From Larix kaempferi (taxonomy: Eukaryota > Streptophyta > Pinopsida > Pinales > Pinaceae), in the NCBI GenBank assembly GCA_027924585.1, contig BSBM01001663.1:248001-312000 (forward strand): 64,000 nt of DNA, given 5' to 3'. A program made the position numbers and the translations under genes. The notes beneath the pieces are model-generated. The model did no database searches. It was not told where the DNA came from and was given only the letters and a program-made list of their open reading frames with translations. Positions 23,433-36,099 of the stretch are shown here, one piece after another; position 1 is the stretch's first letter; each line of letters opens with the position of its first letter.

Positions 23433-25335
23433 CTAAAATTCAATTTTTTTTGGCAAGCTTACCTTTTTCCCATACCATGTGTAATGACTTGGCAGGTGTG
23501 GTTCGAGGTTTGGATTGTCGAACCTTGTGCCTTGGACTGCATTATATCAAAACACGTCATGTTCTGTAACTTCATGTTTTTCAACCTGATATCTATATCT
23601 GGTCCACTTGTTCACAACCAATGAAACTGCACACGCTTATAGAACTCTTTGTGCAGATTCCAGATATCTATTTTTTGAATAAATTTGTCAGTGTTTTCTA
23701 TTTTTTATTCATTTTTGTTTGCAACCATGTCACATTTACATAAAACATAGGTTATGTATTTTAGCTATAACCTTTCATTGACACACCTATTTTGAAAACA
23801 GAAAAGAACCCACACAAGTATACTAAAAGACCTACACACTAAAAAAAATGACTTTATTAAGACCATGATAGCGGGGCCTAATGCTCGACCTTGTCTTTGT
23901 AGGGATTTCCCGACTTCCGTAATTTAAAATATATATAAAATTAGCTTGGAATTTTTTGGAAAAATAGCGTTGCACTAGATTCACCTGTTATCTACAACCC
24001 TACATATATATATTTTTAAATTTAGGCATTTTACATGTACCAAACCCGGGGCCTAACAAAACATGTGCATTATGTTTTTGAAAAAAAACAACATACCAAC
24101 CCTAGAAGAACGCCATTTTTGGGAGTTATACGTATTTTCCATAAATAAAAGTTATATATTCGGAAAGGTGATCAGATTCTCTACATTTCATATTTTTACA
24201 CCATGTTCTAAAAGTTGTGTAGGTACCTCTAAAAATTCATTTTAATGGTTGGATTTAGTCCATTGCAACTAACACGTCATAAGTGGGTATCATTACCTTG
24301 CACCAAGCCAAAAACAAACTATGAGCTATCAAATAAATTTACATTCTTATTTCAAATTGCAAAATGTGCTCATCTACAAACTAATTACTAGTCACAAACT
24401 AATTACAAATTATGTAAATCAAATAGACTCAAATTTCAAAATTCCTAATTACAAAGCTACACGCTAAATTAAATATTACAATTTAAATAAAACCTAATTA
24501 CTAATCACAAACTAATTACAAATTATGTAAATCAAATGAATTCAAATTTCAAAATTCCTAATTACAAAGCTACAAACTAAATTAAATATTACAATTTAAA
24601 TAAAACCTATGATAACCATAAACTAAACTCTATATACCAAATAAATTTATGTTAACCATGAACTAAAGAAATTCTATATCAACCATTAAATTAAATTCGT
24701 AAACTAATTAACATTACACTACACTACAAATTACAAAACAAAATCCAACTCTTTAATTAAAAAATTAACTTCTATAATACAAATTTCAGATTTTCACAAA
24801 ACTTTAAGAAAGGATTACAAATTAAATTCTACGAAAACAAATATACTAAAAAAATCTACAAATTTTACAAACTTAAATACAATCTAAAATAAAATAAAGG
24901 CTACAAACTTTATTAACCTACAAATTCACTACAATATGAAAGTAAACATGGAAAGGCTAACTACTTATTTCAATTCCATATTATATGAACAAGCAGAAAA
25001 CGTTTAGTCCTACCTGATCAAACCAATGTTTAGATTTTCATACAAAACTAATACTTAAACTTTCGTGTGACAGGGGTAATTTACAACGTTTATTGGGTAT
25101 TCGAGTACATTAATATTATTAATGTGGTAACTTATTTGGAATAGATTTACACTGTTGAACCGGACTAGATCTGCACTTCTTGAGAATAGAGTATCATTCT
25201 GATTCTAGAATAAAACAAATTAAAGATTAACAAAATGATATTTATAGTGAATTTCAATTTGCATTTAAAAACACACATATGAAATCTAATATAAACCTGC
25301 ACTCCAACCTGTGTGAAACAAATTTTCTAAGTTGC
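23433..25335. repeat. Duplicated tail segment, A-rich, no gene
   Basis: Co-linear with 50495-52256 and with 59462-62200. 24381-24610 holds a 113-bp tandem duplication built on AATTACAAATTATGTAAATC. The plus strand from 24300 to 25000 is strongly A-rich and T-poor at many positions. No coding frame is kept between the copies. Confidence 0.75.
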
Positions 25336-26984
25336 CAGGGTACCCGTACCGGGGGGTTGGGCACCCGTACCAGTACCGGGTACCCGTACCGCCGTACCGG
25401 GTACCGGGACTGGTACCTCTGGGAGTACCGTGAAAGTACCGGGTACTTCACCCGAGTACCGGGTACTTGGTCAAATAAATTTGGGTACTTGTACTTCAAA
25501 AGGGCCGCGTACTTAATTATTTTCTGTTTCATTTTCACAGTTCAGTTTTCTATTTCATATTTATTCTTAATAATTATAATTTACAGTTATTACAGATCTG
25601 AAAGGTATTGCTTAAAAGCTGATTTTGTGTCTTGAATACTGCTGTTCTAGTTGTAAAAGATTCATTTGATTCTGAAGTATGCTATGATTATTAAACGCTG
25701 ATGGGTATTCCTTTATATGATCACATTCATGGGATGAACACTATGATATATGCAATCTGAAATAAACTATTAAACCAAACATACACATCAACCAAAAAAA
25801 AATAGTTACAACAGATTTGGTCTAGCACAGGGGTATTGCAGCAGTTGTATCCAAAGTGTTTGACGAAAGTCTCAAACCAGAATATACCAACAGTTGGCAC
25901 AAAAATCTGACCAGATTTAGTTTGGTCATTACACTATCATCCAAATGCTGATTTGGGTTGTTTGCTTCAGAATCTAGAAGCATAGAAATTACTGGCTTGG
26001 AAGAATATACCAACAGTTGGCACAAAAATCTGACCAGATTTAGTTTGGTCATTACACTATCATCCAAATGCTGATTTGGGTTGTTTGCATCAGAATCTAG
26101 AAGCATAGAAATTACTGGCTTGGAAGACTCCTCATTCTCATAATCCTCCCTCTTTTAGGTGGAGTTTCTTGAAGCTTGACTAGTGCCAACCAGTTCTGTG
26201 ACACACTGCTACCATAACAGTGATGAACAAGTCTGAAAGTAGTGATGCATATGGTCCCTTACTGCTGAAAACAAGCTACTTGAAAAATCTTTTAACTTTT
26301 CAGTTTTTAACTTTTAAGCATAGAAATATACTACAGGAATTATGGATGTATAATCTGCTAAGAAGTTCTCCAAGATCCTAGTCAGCCCACTTCTCATGGC
26401 AAGGATCAGAAACCTATTTGATAAATTGTGACTAATCTTATTCTTTGAGATTCCAAACCACAGAGTCTCCTCTATCTGATGCATGATGGTACTCATTTTC
26501 ATCATTTCACTTCATGAAAACACACGACAGGTCCTTGAAATCGAATTACAATCCTGATCAGCTATGATGTTTACTTCTAGTTGTTTTATGTTTAGTATTT
26601 GATTATTTTCATTTTACTATTTTGTATTTTTGATTTAGTGTTCGGAAATATGGCAAATGCCATTTGTCAAATTTTGGATGTAGTATGACAATGGAGTCAT
26701 GGAGTCATGGACATATATCATGCTGATGATTCATATCAATATCAATATTATATATGTAATTTGAATTAATGTGCAATGTCAATGTCAAATGTGTGTTACT
26801 TGTTGAAAACTTAATGTATATAAACTTGAAAATTCTATATTATATATAGAAAATTTAATATATTAATATAATATGAACTTGAAATATATATATATATATA
26901 TATATGTCTACAGTATCCTGACGTACCCAAGTACCGTATTTCAAAAAGTGGCGTACTCGTACCCGTACCCGTACCGGTACCCTA
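25336..26984. mobile_element. hAT-like element with GTACC subterminal repeats
   Basis: The left end is CAGGGTACCCGTACC and the right end GGTACCCTA, so the ends are inverted (C/T)AGGGTACC. For about 140 bp at the left and 40 bp at the right the sequence is dense in GGGTACC and CCGTACC, the layout of subterminal transposase sites in hAT elements. Unit alpha' lacks the 1.65 kb (52250-52265 runs straight on), which shows a presence/absence difference. The expected 8-bp target duplication is not visible. Inside, 25881-26003 is repeated in tandem at 26004-26126 (123 bp). No transposase is present, so it would be non-autonomous. Confidence 0.55.
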
Positions 26985-27765
26985 ATTAATCCAAACTCCA
27001 CTATGTAAAATCTGAAACGAAATTGCAAAGGAAGATGAAAATCTGATCCACGGGATGGCCAGCCCCGAATATCACAATGCAATCGCATAAAAGCTACACA
27101 GAATCTGATTTCTAGAAACCAATTCCTTATGGAAAGAAACTGAGTTATAAAATGATCAGCTTGATTTTCAGACTCAAATCTCCCACCCGAAGCAATTACC
27201 AGATACTTTGATTATATAATGTTTACATAGATAAAGAATCTATCCCAGGATTCAGTTTCCAGAAAATTAATACAATATTCTAAAAATAAAAACTGTTCAA
27301 CCGCTTGGCTCAATTTCTAGAAATTGTTGAACCCGTTGTTAATTAAATCTCCAAAATAGTCTAAATCTGGTGACAGAGTTGTTGGATTGAATGATGGTTG
27401 GGTTCTATCTGTTGATACCGCCGCATTATCTCCTCATGAATAGATTCTCGAAACATTATTAGTTGAAGCATGCGATCTGTTGTGTTGAAACCTGTGTGAA
27501 CCATTGAATCTGTTGTATGTTGGACGATCCGTTATATCTGCGTGACCTATATGATTTATGAAAGCCTCATTATATTGAACGCCTCCTTACTTAATCACAT
27601 GATCCAACCAATCCATTAAAACATTTATGACATGTGACATGTTTAATACCTGCATATCAATGCAAACAAAAAAATTTAAATGACATAGTGGAGTGGCATA
27701 ATTCATTTTATGAGTGGATAAGCCACTTAATATTCCATTTGTTATTGTTTTAACTTAAGTGGCAT

Positions 27766-27815
<50 letters not shown>

Positions 27816-28144
27816 TGGATTTCACATTAAATAATTACCATGCCTTAAAGTGGCAGGATTTAAATAATAACAATTTTGTTTTATACATATTTTAAATTTA
27901 AGACAAATTTTTATAAAAAGGTAAAATAATAATTACAAATTTTTATAAAAAGGTAAAATAATAATTAGTTTAATGTATTACCTTTTTTAATTTATTTTTA
28001 ATTTATTTATTTGTTTAAATTTAAAACAATGTAAATTAGTGGACCAAAGTTCATCATTAACTCGTGATTTTAATTTGCATATGCAGATATTAAGGCTCTC
28101 TCTACGGCACTTGGTGGGCCCCGGGTGCAATGGTTGAAAGAATA
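26985..28144. repeat. Duplicated tail segment with (TA)n microsatellite
   Basis: Co-linear with 52257-53290. A (TA)n run of about 44 bp lies near 27768-27811; the alpha' copy has a much shorter one at about 53056. No gene recognised. Confidence 0.75.
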
Positions 28145-28952
28145 GCCCACTCCAAAAGTAATTACTAGAATTTGAATGTGTAATCAATGTAGTAGCAAAA
28201 TGCCCTAGAGGTATTTTCAATATGTTATGTGATTTTCAATGTGTTATGTCACCTCCACTAGTAAGTACCAAATTTGTAAATATGTTAAGAAATTGAAGTC
28301 AATGGAGAACAATAATGACTATTTTGGGTAAGTCATATTCAATAATTATTATTATTATTAAAAATAAAATGTGTATATGTCATCAAGTATGAAATGTTAT
28401 TGCTTAAACTTAAAAGTATATAGATGCTTGGAAAAAAACAAAATTGATTGAACAGAAATTCGGTGAGTTTGACATGGCCTAGGATAAAAGACAACTAAAA
28501 CGTCCTTCCTAGGATAAAAGACAATTAAAACGTCTTTCTTTTCCCATGATTTTTTAACAAAAACTGGTGAAAATTGTTCTTGGAAATTGTAATTTCAACA
28601 ATTTTACAATTTCAGCAATTGTGTTTGATCGTCCTAGAGTAAATGCTCACTTTTAAAATGATCTAGATGGCCCAAATTGCAATTTGAACACTCCAAATTA
28701 CGATTTCAGCAACAATTCTTCTTTTGCCCGATTCCAACTAGTCAGAGACTCAGCGGCGTTTTAATTAGCGTTTATACTGCTCGTGGGTATCATTGGGTAT
28801 CAGTCTAATATTTGCAAACCAATCTATGTGACTTCAACTTGAAGCCTGAGAAATAACAATTATTGATGGAGATCCAAATCATATGGATTCAATAACGTGA
28901 ATATGGTTTGCATTTCACAGTCATGGGACAACGTCTATCGCTCCGAATTTTG
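28145..28952. repeat. Beta-type 3' flank of ELOF1
   Basis: Co-linear with 58018-58755 and different from the alpha-type flank at 8331-9103. This flank, with the GGGACAACG variant next to exon 4 in place of AGAACAACG, is what pairs copies II and IV. No gene in it. Confidence 0.75.
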
Positions 28953-29268
28953 TTAGTAGTTTGCCTTTTCACATTCGTCCAACCAATCCGTAAACCTGCA
29001 AAATTAGATGCAAATTAGAAAGAGAGTTATTGAAACCTATGTATGTATGATAGTGTTTAGTTAAATATTTTTGGTTTTCATTGGATCACTGGATACTTAC
29101 CATTAAACCTGCAAAATTAGACACAAATTAGAAAGAGTCATTGAAACCTATGTATGCAGTATATTGTTTAATTAAATATGGCTGGTTTTCATTGGATCAC
29201 TGGATACTTACCATTAAAAGCTGAGTAGATGGATAGAAAATAAAGAAACATAAATAGGTCAGACCATA

Positions 29269-29295
29269 GGGGAGAGAGTTCTATAGTTGAACGGG
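29269..29295 (+). repeat. Left terminal inverted repeat of the pogo-like element
   Basis: Starts GGGGAGAGAG directly after the TA at 29267-29268. About 20 of 27 positions match the reverse complement of 36836-36862. Divergence of the ends agrees with an old, inactive element. Confidence 0.75.
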
Positions 29296-30374
29296 AACCG
29301 GTAGTGCTGATAGAACTGGTGACTGTTACAACCCAAAAAGTGACCAAGAAAATGCCAATTGTCAAACACATATAATTATATAAATATATAAAAAGTTTCC
29401 TATTTAAGTTCATTAAGTGTCATTCTGTACAGTAGGCCCACAGCTGTCAACTATAGGACAAAAGGTTGACAACTAAGCAGTTTTGACAGAACCAAAATCA
29501 AATCCATCATGTCCCTTCCAAATCCCAACATGCACTGACACAAACATTTAATTGGACCTCATCACTCCCCAGGCAGCCCAATCTACAAGGATGGATTTCC
29601 CATCACATGGATCCCATCGAACAAGCTTCAGGGTACACCCAGACCAGCATCGAGAATGACTTAACCACCAAGGCATCCCACCTACACATTTATCAAATGT
29701 CACCTACATAATAAATAGAGAATGAGTGTCAGCTCCAGGTGCATTGCTGTTCAACAAAGTAGCCCAATCAATGCAATTAATGTTGCCAACTCCATTAAAA
29801 TCATCAAATCAACCATAAAACCAAACATAAGCATGTCCATAGGCATTTCGAATAGCACATGGATCGACAAAGCCCCATTGATGGCCATTGGATCGAGGCC
29901 AACTCAATCTTGAGCCACTCATCCAACTCCAGCCAGTTGCAATCCATGCCTTCTCAAACTTGCCAATCAAATCAAACACCAAAATGCTATAAAGACACTA
30001 CAACCTTCAGACAAACTCCATTTTTTCTGCTATTCGAAATTCCCAGACCTTGTTAAAAGCACCTCTATTTCCAAGCGTCAAATTTCAGAGTCCAGGAATT
30101 GCATTCAAGCAAAACACAGTTGCAGAGTTAATTCAAGACAACATTCAAAGTTCAGGTATTGCATTCAAGATAAACTTGTCATTCAATAATGTTTTCAAGT
30201 AGCCACACTATATATAGTTTTATGCAAGAACCTGCATTGAACATGTAAATCACATCAAGAGATCCTTTTGAATACTCCAGATCCTAGGGTCGTTTTAACA
30301 CTTTGTTTTAACACAACTATTTTAATATTCCAGATCCCTGTGAAGATACACAGCTAGTTCTAATTCCGTAGGTG
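29296..30374. other. Left non-coding part of the pogo-like element
   Basis: Between the left end and the single 30-bp repeat copy. It contains only short open frames (63-76 codons) with no domain. It is probably the 5' untranslated and regulatory part of the element. Confidence 0.5.
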
Positions 30375-30413
30375 GGAGCACTGTTATGGTTTTTGGTTTT
30401 TAATGGAGCACTG
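30375..30413 (+). repeat. Single inverted copy of the 30-bp repeat near the left side
   Basis: Reads GGAGCACTGTTATGG, then TTTTTGGTTTTTAAT, then GGAGCACTG: one full 30-bp unit plus the first 9 bp of the next. It is the reverse complement of the unit amplified at 35064-36099. Its place about 80 bp before the transposase ATG makes it a candidate subterminal binding site or promoter element. Confidence 0.8.
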
Positions 30414-30455
30414 TCCCTAGCCCTGTTTGTTCTAATTCTATGGGTGATTGCAGTC

Positions 30456-33031
30456 ATGGAAAGAGTCAACACTACTCGTGCAAGGAGGTCAAGTAGGAGA
30501 CTCAGCAAGGGTGCCCAGCTACGATGCACCTCGTCCGATGAGGACATAGCACACGATGCTGATAATAACAATGCACGTAGAGATGATGAAGAGGCAAATG
30601 ATGCAGAGCGTAGTGGTGTTATTCCACCATCAACCACAGTTGAAGAGGCAAATGATGCAGATCCTGGAGGTGTTATTCCACAATCAACCACAGTTCAAGG
30701 TGCAACTTCCAGTAAGAAGATTAGTGCCATCAGAGGATGGACACAAGAAGACATGAAGGCTACCATAGATGATATAGATTTCAATGGTTTTTCTATCAGA
30801 GCAACTGCTAAAAAACATGGGATTCCACCAACATCAATCCATTACTGGATAAATGGCCTGACCCATACTAAGCGAAAAGGACCTCTTACAGTGTTGAGTG
30901 CAGAAGAGGAAGAAGAAGTTGTGGTTTGGTGTGAAGAGATGGCTCAACTAGGCCATGGTCTGGATTTGGTTCAACTCAAATCCACTGTTGCACAAATCTG
31001 TCAAGGGAGGCCAAACCCCTTCAAAGATGGATTTCCAGGGAAATAATGGTGGAGAGGATTTAAACAAAGGCATCCGGAACTTGTGTTACGCACAACAGAG
31101 GGGCTTGACAGGGATAGGGCTTTCAATCTACGCCCTACAGTTGTGACCAAGTTCTATTAGACACTCTCTGATGCATATGAGAAACACTCATACAAAGGAG
31201 ACCATATATGGAACTGTGACGAGACTGGATTGTAGGCAGGGAGGAATTGTGGCATGCGGGTAATTGCCAAGAGAGGGAGCAGGAATGTGCCCAAAATTCT
31301 GCCAAAAAGTAGGGAGTGGATAACTATTCTTTGTTGTGTCAACGCAGTTGGAGCATCAATTCCAGGTTTTTATCTGTTCAAGGGAAAGAATCAACTCAAA
31401 AATTACATTAAAAACTGTGAACTTGGCGCATGCATGGCTGCACACCCCCATGCTTGGATGACAAAAGAACTGTTCTTGAGTTGGCTTTGCCACTTTGCTT
31501 CCTCTATCCCTGGCGGTGTTTCACCTGAAAACAGACACCTGTTGATTTTTTATGGCCATGGCAGCCACGTTGCTATACAAACCATTGAGGAGGAAAACAG
31601 GCTAGGCATTGATCTGTTGACACTACCTGCACATACCACCCATAGGCTGCAACCTCTAGATGTGAGTGTGTTTGGGCCTTTCAAGTGTTACTTCAGGTCT
31701 CAGAGAGCGTCCTGGATGGCAAAGAACCCGGGGGTATAGGTGAAGAGGTTCGAATTAGCAGAACCTGCAAGCAAATTTTTTGCTAGGGAACTCACAGCAT
31801 AAAATATCAGGGCTGGTTTTAGGCGGACAGGAATTTGGCCTTTCAATTCTAATGCTCTTCAACATGACACAGGATGTAGTCAAGATTTTGATGTTCAGGG
31901 GAAAGAGGATGCAGATGCTGCAGATAACATCATATCACTCTCTCAAGGTCATTACCAACCACTGGATGACGAAAATGAACACGTAAGTGAAAGTCAGTAT
32001 GGCACCGAACCTGTTGGGGAGAATATAGAAGTTGTTGGAAGGATAGAAACAGAATTAGATGGCCAAGGGATTGTTCATAACAACGTTGCCGATTTGAGTG
32101 TGAATGGAGGTGACCAAGTAGTGGTAAACAACAACGAGGAGTTGACATTTCCAAGCCAGCCAGAACAACCCGAGTGGTTGGCAGAGGCGACGACAAATAT
32201 GAACAGACACATTGTCACCCCCACCAACGATGAAAGCCTTAACCTGCCTTCGATGCCAGCAGTCCTTAACAATGAAGCTATACATTATTATGTGCCACTT
32301 GGGGGTGTTGGAGATGAGATTGAACAAAATGAAGATACAGTGGACGAAGAAAATGATGATGAGGCACTCCCACCAAATGAGCCACTACTTGGCCAGTTCC
32401 TTAAGTTGCCAGTGGAGAAAGTTGCAACTCAACTATCTAATCCCACTGCTGAGCATCTTAGGTTAAGCAGGAGCTCACAACTACTAACATCACCCTACTG
32501 ATTGAGGCTGAGCACAAGAAAAAGGAGATGCAGGATTTAAAAGAGAAGAAGAAGGCCTTGGCAAAGGAGAAGAAGGAAGCAAAGATTGTTGCAGCAGAAA
32601 ATCGAAGGAAGGAAAGGCTTGTAAGAGTGAAACAAAGGGAGGAAAGAGAGCGACGGAAACAATTGGCAAGGGAGGAAAGGCAGCAAAGAAAGGAAAATCA
32701 GAGGAATCCAAATGGTCTAGAGAGGATAGAGATGGTTTACAACCCATTGGATCAATTTTCAGAGAACAGAAGATTATTCCAAGACCTTATTAACATACAG
32801 ATACCCTAGTACCACCAGGCAGGGGGAAATACTGTGTATGCCTTCCAAACACCTCCAGTGAACCCAGGGCAATTAGGCTCAAGTCATAACTATGGTTACT
32901 CAATTCCTCCTTGGCTACAAGGAGCAACCTGGCCCGCACCAAATGTTTGCAGCTCAACACAACCAGGTCAAGCATCAGTATCTAACCCAACTAGTTTGGG
33001 TAATGAAGGCAGTCAACCTCCTCACACATAG
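30456..33031 (+). pseudogene. Pogo-type DDE transposase, broken
   Basis: From the ATG at 30456 one frame runs about 2 kb. In order: an acidic N-terminus, a pipsqueak-type helix-turn-helix (about residues 94-145, ending IHYWI), a CENP-B-like second HTH (about 155-220) and the DDE domain. The first Asp is in CDETGL (31218-31220) and the third in QPLDVSVFG (31659-31661), but the second, expected in DGHGSH, is Tyr (31551-31553). D-D-D spacing would be 111 and 35 residues. In-frame stops lie at 31044, 31158, 31233, 31737 and 31800. Near 32460 the frame shifts, then continues through a lysine/glutamate-rich coiled-coil tail, a TAG at 32807 and a Pro/Gly/Asn-rich end at 33031. It cannot make active enzyme. 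Confidence 0.9.
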
Positions 33032-33884
33032 GGTTTTTTGTTTGGCGAATAATAGATGTTTTGTGTTTGGCATACACATATTAAAGGAAGATTTTGTTGC
33101 TGGGGGGAATTTTGGGTGGTTCCAAAGTTTTCGTTTGACAGATGGAAGATGTGTTTTCTTTGGCATACACATGTGATAGCTAGATTAAGCTAGATTTTGT
33201 TGCAGGAGGAATTTTGGGTGGTTTCCTAAGTTTTTGTTTGATTCCAATCTGACAGTCGATATATGTTAGGCATAACCACAGTAAATGTATAAAGTCCCAA
33301 CCCACCATGGACCAACCATATGTATAAATCTCGAATTGCTACTATGTTGAACAAGAATATGCCCTTTATGTCAAGTATTGTTTTCTTCATGTCTCTGGCT
33401 ATTTACTGGACTACATTCCTTACTAAAACTGATTGCTAGATTTCTTGGTTGGAAAACTAATTTGAATGTTAAACTAAATTGGATGGTAGACCAACCTGAT
33501 TGAAAATTTAAATTGAATGCAAGTTTTTTTTGAATGCAATACTGACTTGAATGCAAATCGACTTGAATTGGATTGATAGTAACCATTGCAAACAACCACT
33601 GAGCACACAGTTAAATATTACTTAGGTTAGAGCACACAACAAGAATGAAAGCAGGTGGTATCACTAATTCGATGTTGCATATTGCATTACTGCTCGAAGA
33701 GTAATGACAAATTTTTAAATGAGAACCAAAATTCTAGAAAAATACAAAATGAGGGCTAACTGTAGATGGGACAAACACATATGCATGTCCAACATTCAAA
33801 TACTCCTTCATATTCTCTCATACTCTGATTAGAAATCAATGCTTATTTCACATATTCATCCAATAAAGGGATACTAGAATTGTA
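33032..33884. other. 3' region after the transposase
   Basis: Contains two diverged tandem copies of an about 110-130 bp segment with AATTTTGGGTGGTT (33040-33160 and 33170-33240). The rest is unremarkable and has no coding frame. Confidence 0.5.
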
Positions 33885-35040
33885 AAAGGTTTCATGCCTC
33901 CAATTCACAGTCCAAATTATTCATCTAATTGGCATGCCCAAATCCATTTCAAGCATGCATCAATCCTATAATAAACTCCAATAAGAAATTAACTACCATT
34001 CCTTAAGAATTCAAGCAATCACTGAAAGCAATATAATCACTGAAGGGTTTAATGGAGCACTGTTATGGTGTTTTTTATGTCAGAATTTCCCGTAACCTTC
34101 ATACCATTAAACCATATCTGAATTTTCCATAACCATGAAACCTTCTCTCAATTTTAAAATATCAAACCGATGAAACAATGAAACCATATCAAACCCTAAT
34201 CCTATAATGAACTCCATTAACAAATTAACAACCATTCATTGCAAATTCATACAATCAAATTCAGACAATCACTGAAACAATCAATGAACCATGGAAAACC
34301 CTAATTTGTTAAAAGGTTTCATGCCTTCAATTCACAGTCCAAATTATTCATCTAATTGGCATGCCCAAATTATTTGAGAGCATCATCTTGCATCTCAAGC
34401 ATGCATCAATCCTATAATCAACTCCAATAAGAAATTAACAACCATTCCTTCAAAATTCAAGCAATCACTGAAAGCAATATAATCACTGAAGGGTTTAATG
34501 GAGCACTATTATGGTGTTTTTTTATGTCAGAATTTCCCGTAACCTTCATACCATTAAACCATATCTGAATTTTCCATAACCATGAAACCTTCTCTCAATT
34601 TTAAAATATCAAACCGATGAAACAATGAAACCATATCAAACCCTAATCCTATAATGAACTCCATTAAAAAATTAACAACCATTCATTGCAAATTCATACA
34701 ATCACTGAAACAATCAATGAACCATAGCAAACCCTTATTTGTTAAAAGGTTTCATGCCTTCAATTCACAGTCCAAATTATTCATCTAATTGGCATGCCCA
34801 AATTATTTGAGAGCGTCATCTTACATCTCAAGCATGCATCAATCCTATAATCAACTCCAATAAGAAATTAACAACCATTCCTTCAAAATTCAAGCAATCA
34901 CTAAAAGCAATATAATCACTGAAGGGTTTAATGGAGCACTGTTATGGTGTTTTTTTTATGTCAGAATTTCCCGCAACCTTCAAACCCTAATCCTATAATC
35001 AACTCCATTAACAAATTAACAACCATTCATTGCTAATTCA
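33885..35040 (+). repeat. 430-bp tandem repeat, about 2.6 copies
   Basis: Copies begin at the shared TTCATGCC anchor at 33891, 34318 and 34751 (periods 427 and 433). Each contains GGGTTTAATGGAGCACT(G/A)TTATGG, which overlaps the 30-bp unit in the left-end orientation, so the larger repeat itself carries one 30-bp-type motif. Copies differ by a few percent and small indels. Confidence 0.85.
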
Positions 35041-35063
35041 TACAATCATTAATAATAAATTTC

Positions 35064-36099
35064 GACCCTAACAGTCTGCCATTAATAATCAATTTTGACC
35101 ATAACAATGCTCTATTAAAAACCAAAAACCACAACAGTTCTCCACTAAAAACCAAATACAATTACAGTGCTCCATTAAAAACCAAAAACCATAACAGTGC
35201 TCCACTAAAAACCAAATACCATTACAGTGCTCCATTAAAAACCAAATACCATAACAGTGCTCCATTAAAAACCAAAAACCATTACAGTGCTCCATTAAAA
35301 ACCAAATACCCTAACAGTGCTCCATTAAAAACCAAAAACCATTACAGTGCTCCATTAAAAACCAAATACCCTAACAGTGCTCCATTAAAAACCAAAAACC
35401 ATTACAGTGCTCCATTAAAAACCAAATACCCTAACAGTGCTCCATTAAAAACCAAAAACCCTTACAGTGCTCCATTAAAAACCAAAAACCATAATAGTGC
35501 TCCATTAAAAACCAAATACCCTAGTAGTGCTCCATTAAAAACCAAAAACCCTAACAGTGCTCCATTAAAAACCAAATACCATAACAGTGCTCCATTAAAA
35601 ACCAAATACCCTAACAGTGCTCCATTAAAAATCAAATACCCTAACAGTGCTCCATTAAAAACCAAATACCCTAACAGTGCTCCATTGAAAACCAAAAACT
35701 ATTACAATGTTCCATTAAAAACCAAATACCATAACAGTGCTCCATTAAAAACCAAATACCCTAACAGTGCTCCATTAAATGCCAAATACCCTAACAGTGA
35801 TCCATTGAAAACCAAAAACCATTACAGTGTTCCATTAAAAACCAAATACCCTAACAGTGCTCCATTAAAAACCAAATACCCTAACAGTGCTCCATTAAAA
35901 ACAAAAAACCATTACAGTTCTCCATTAAAAACCAAATACCACAACAGTGCTCCATTAAAAAATAAAAACCATTACAATGCTCCATTAAAAACCAAATACC
36001 ATAACACTGTTCCAGTCGTAAACGAATTCAACAACAAAAATGCTCCATTAAAAACCAAAAACCATAATAGTGCTCCATTAAAAACCAAAAGCCATAACC
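35064..36099 (+). repeat. 30-bp tandem array, about 34 copies
   Basis: The unit is CAGTGCTCCATTAAAAACCA followed by a variable 10-mer such as AATACCCTAA or AAAACCATTA. At 35281-35460 the two variants alternate, giving three identical 60-bp dimers. The first units (35064-35130) and the last, after an interruption at about 36005-36040, are more diverged, as expected if the array grows in the centre. Because 30 is a multiple of 3 and no stop occurs, long open frames run on both strands (10-residue repeats SAPLKTKYPN and VFNGALLGYL). These are by-products of the period, not evidence for protein. Confidence 0.95.

Noticed and set aside
25254-25635. Open frames on both strands across the GTACC-rich region
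   Set aside because: They follow from the repeated GTACC motif and lack any domain. The other unit has no such sequence.
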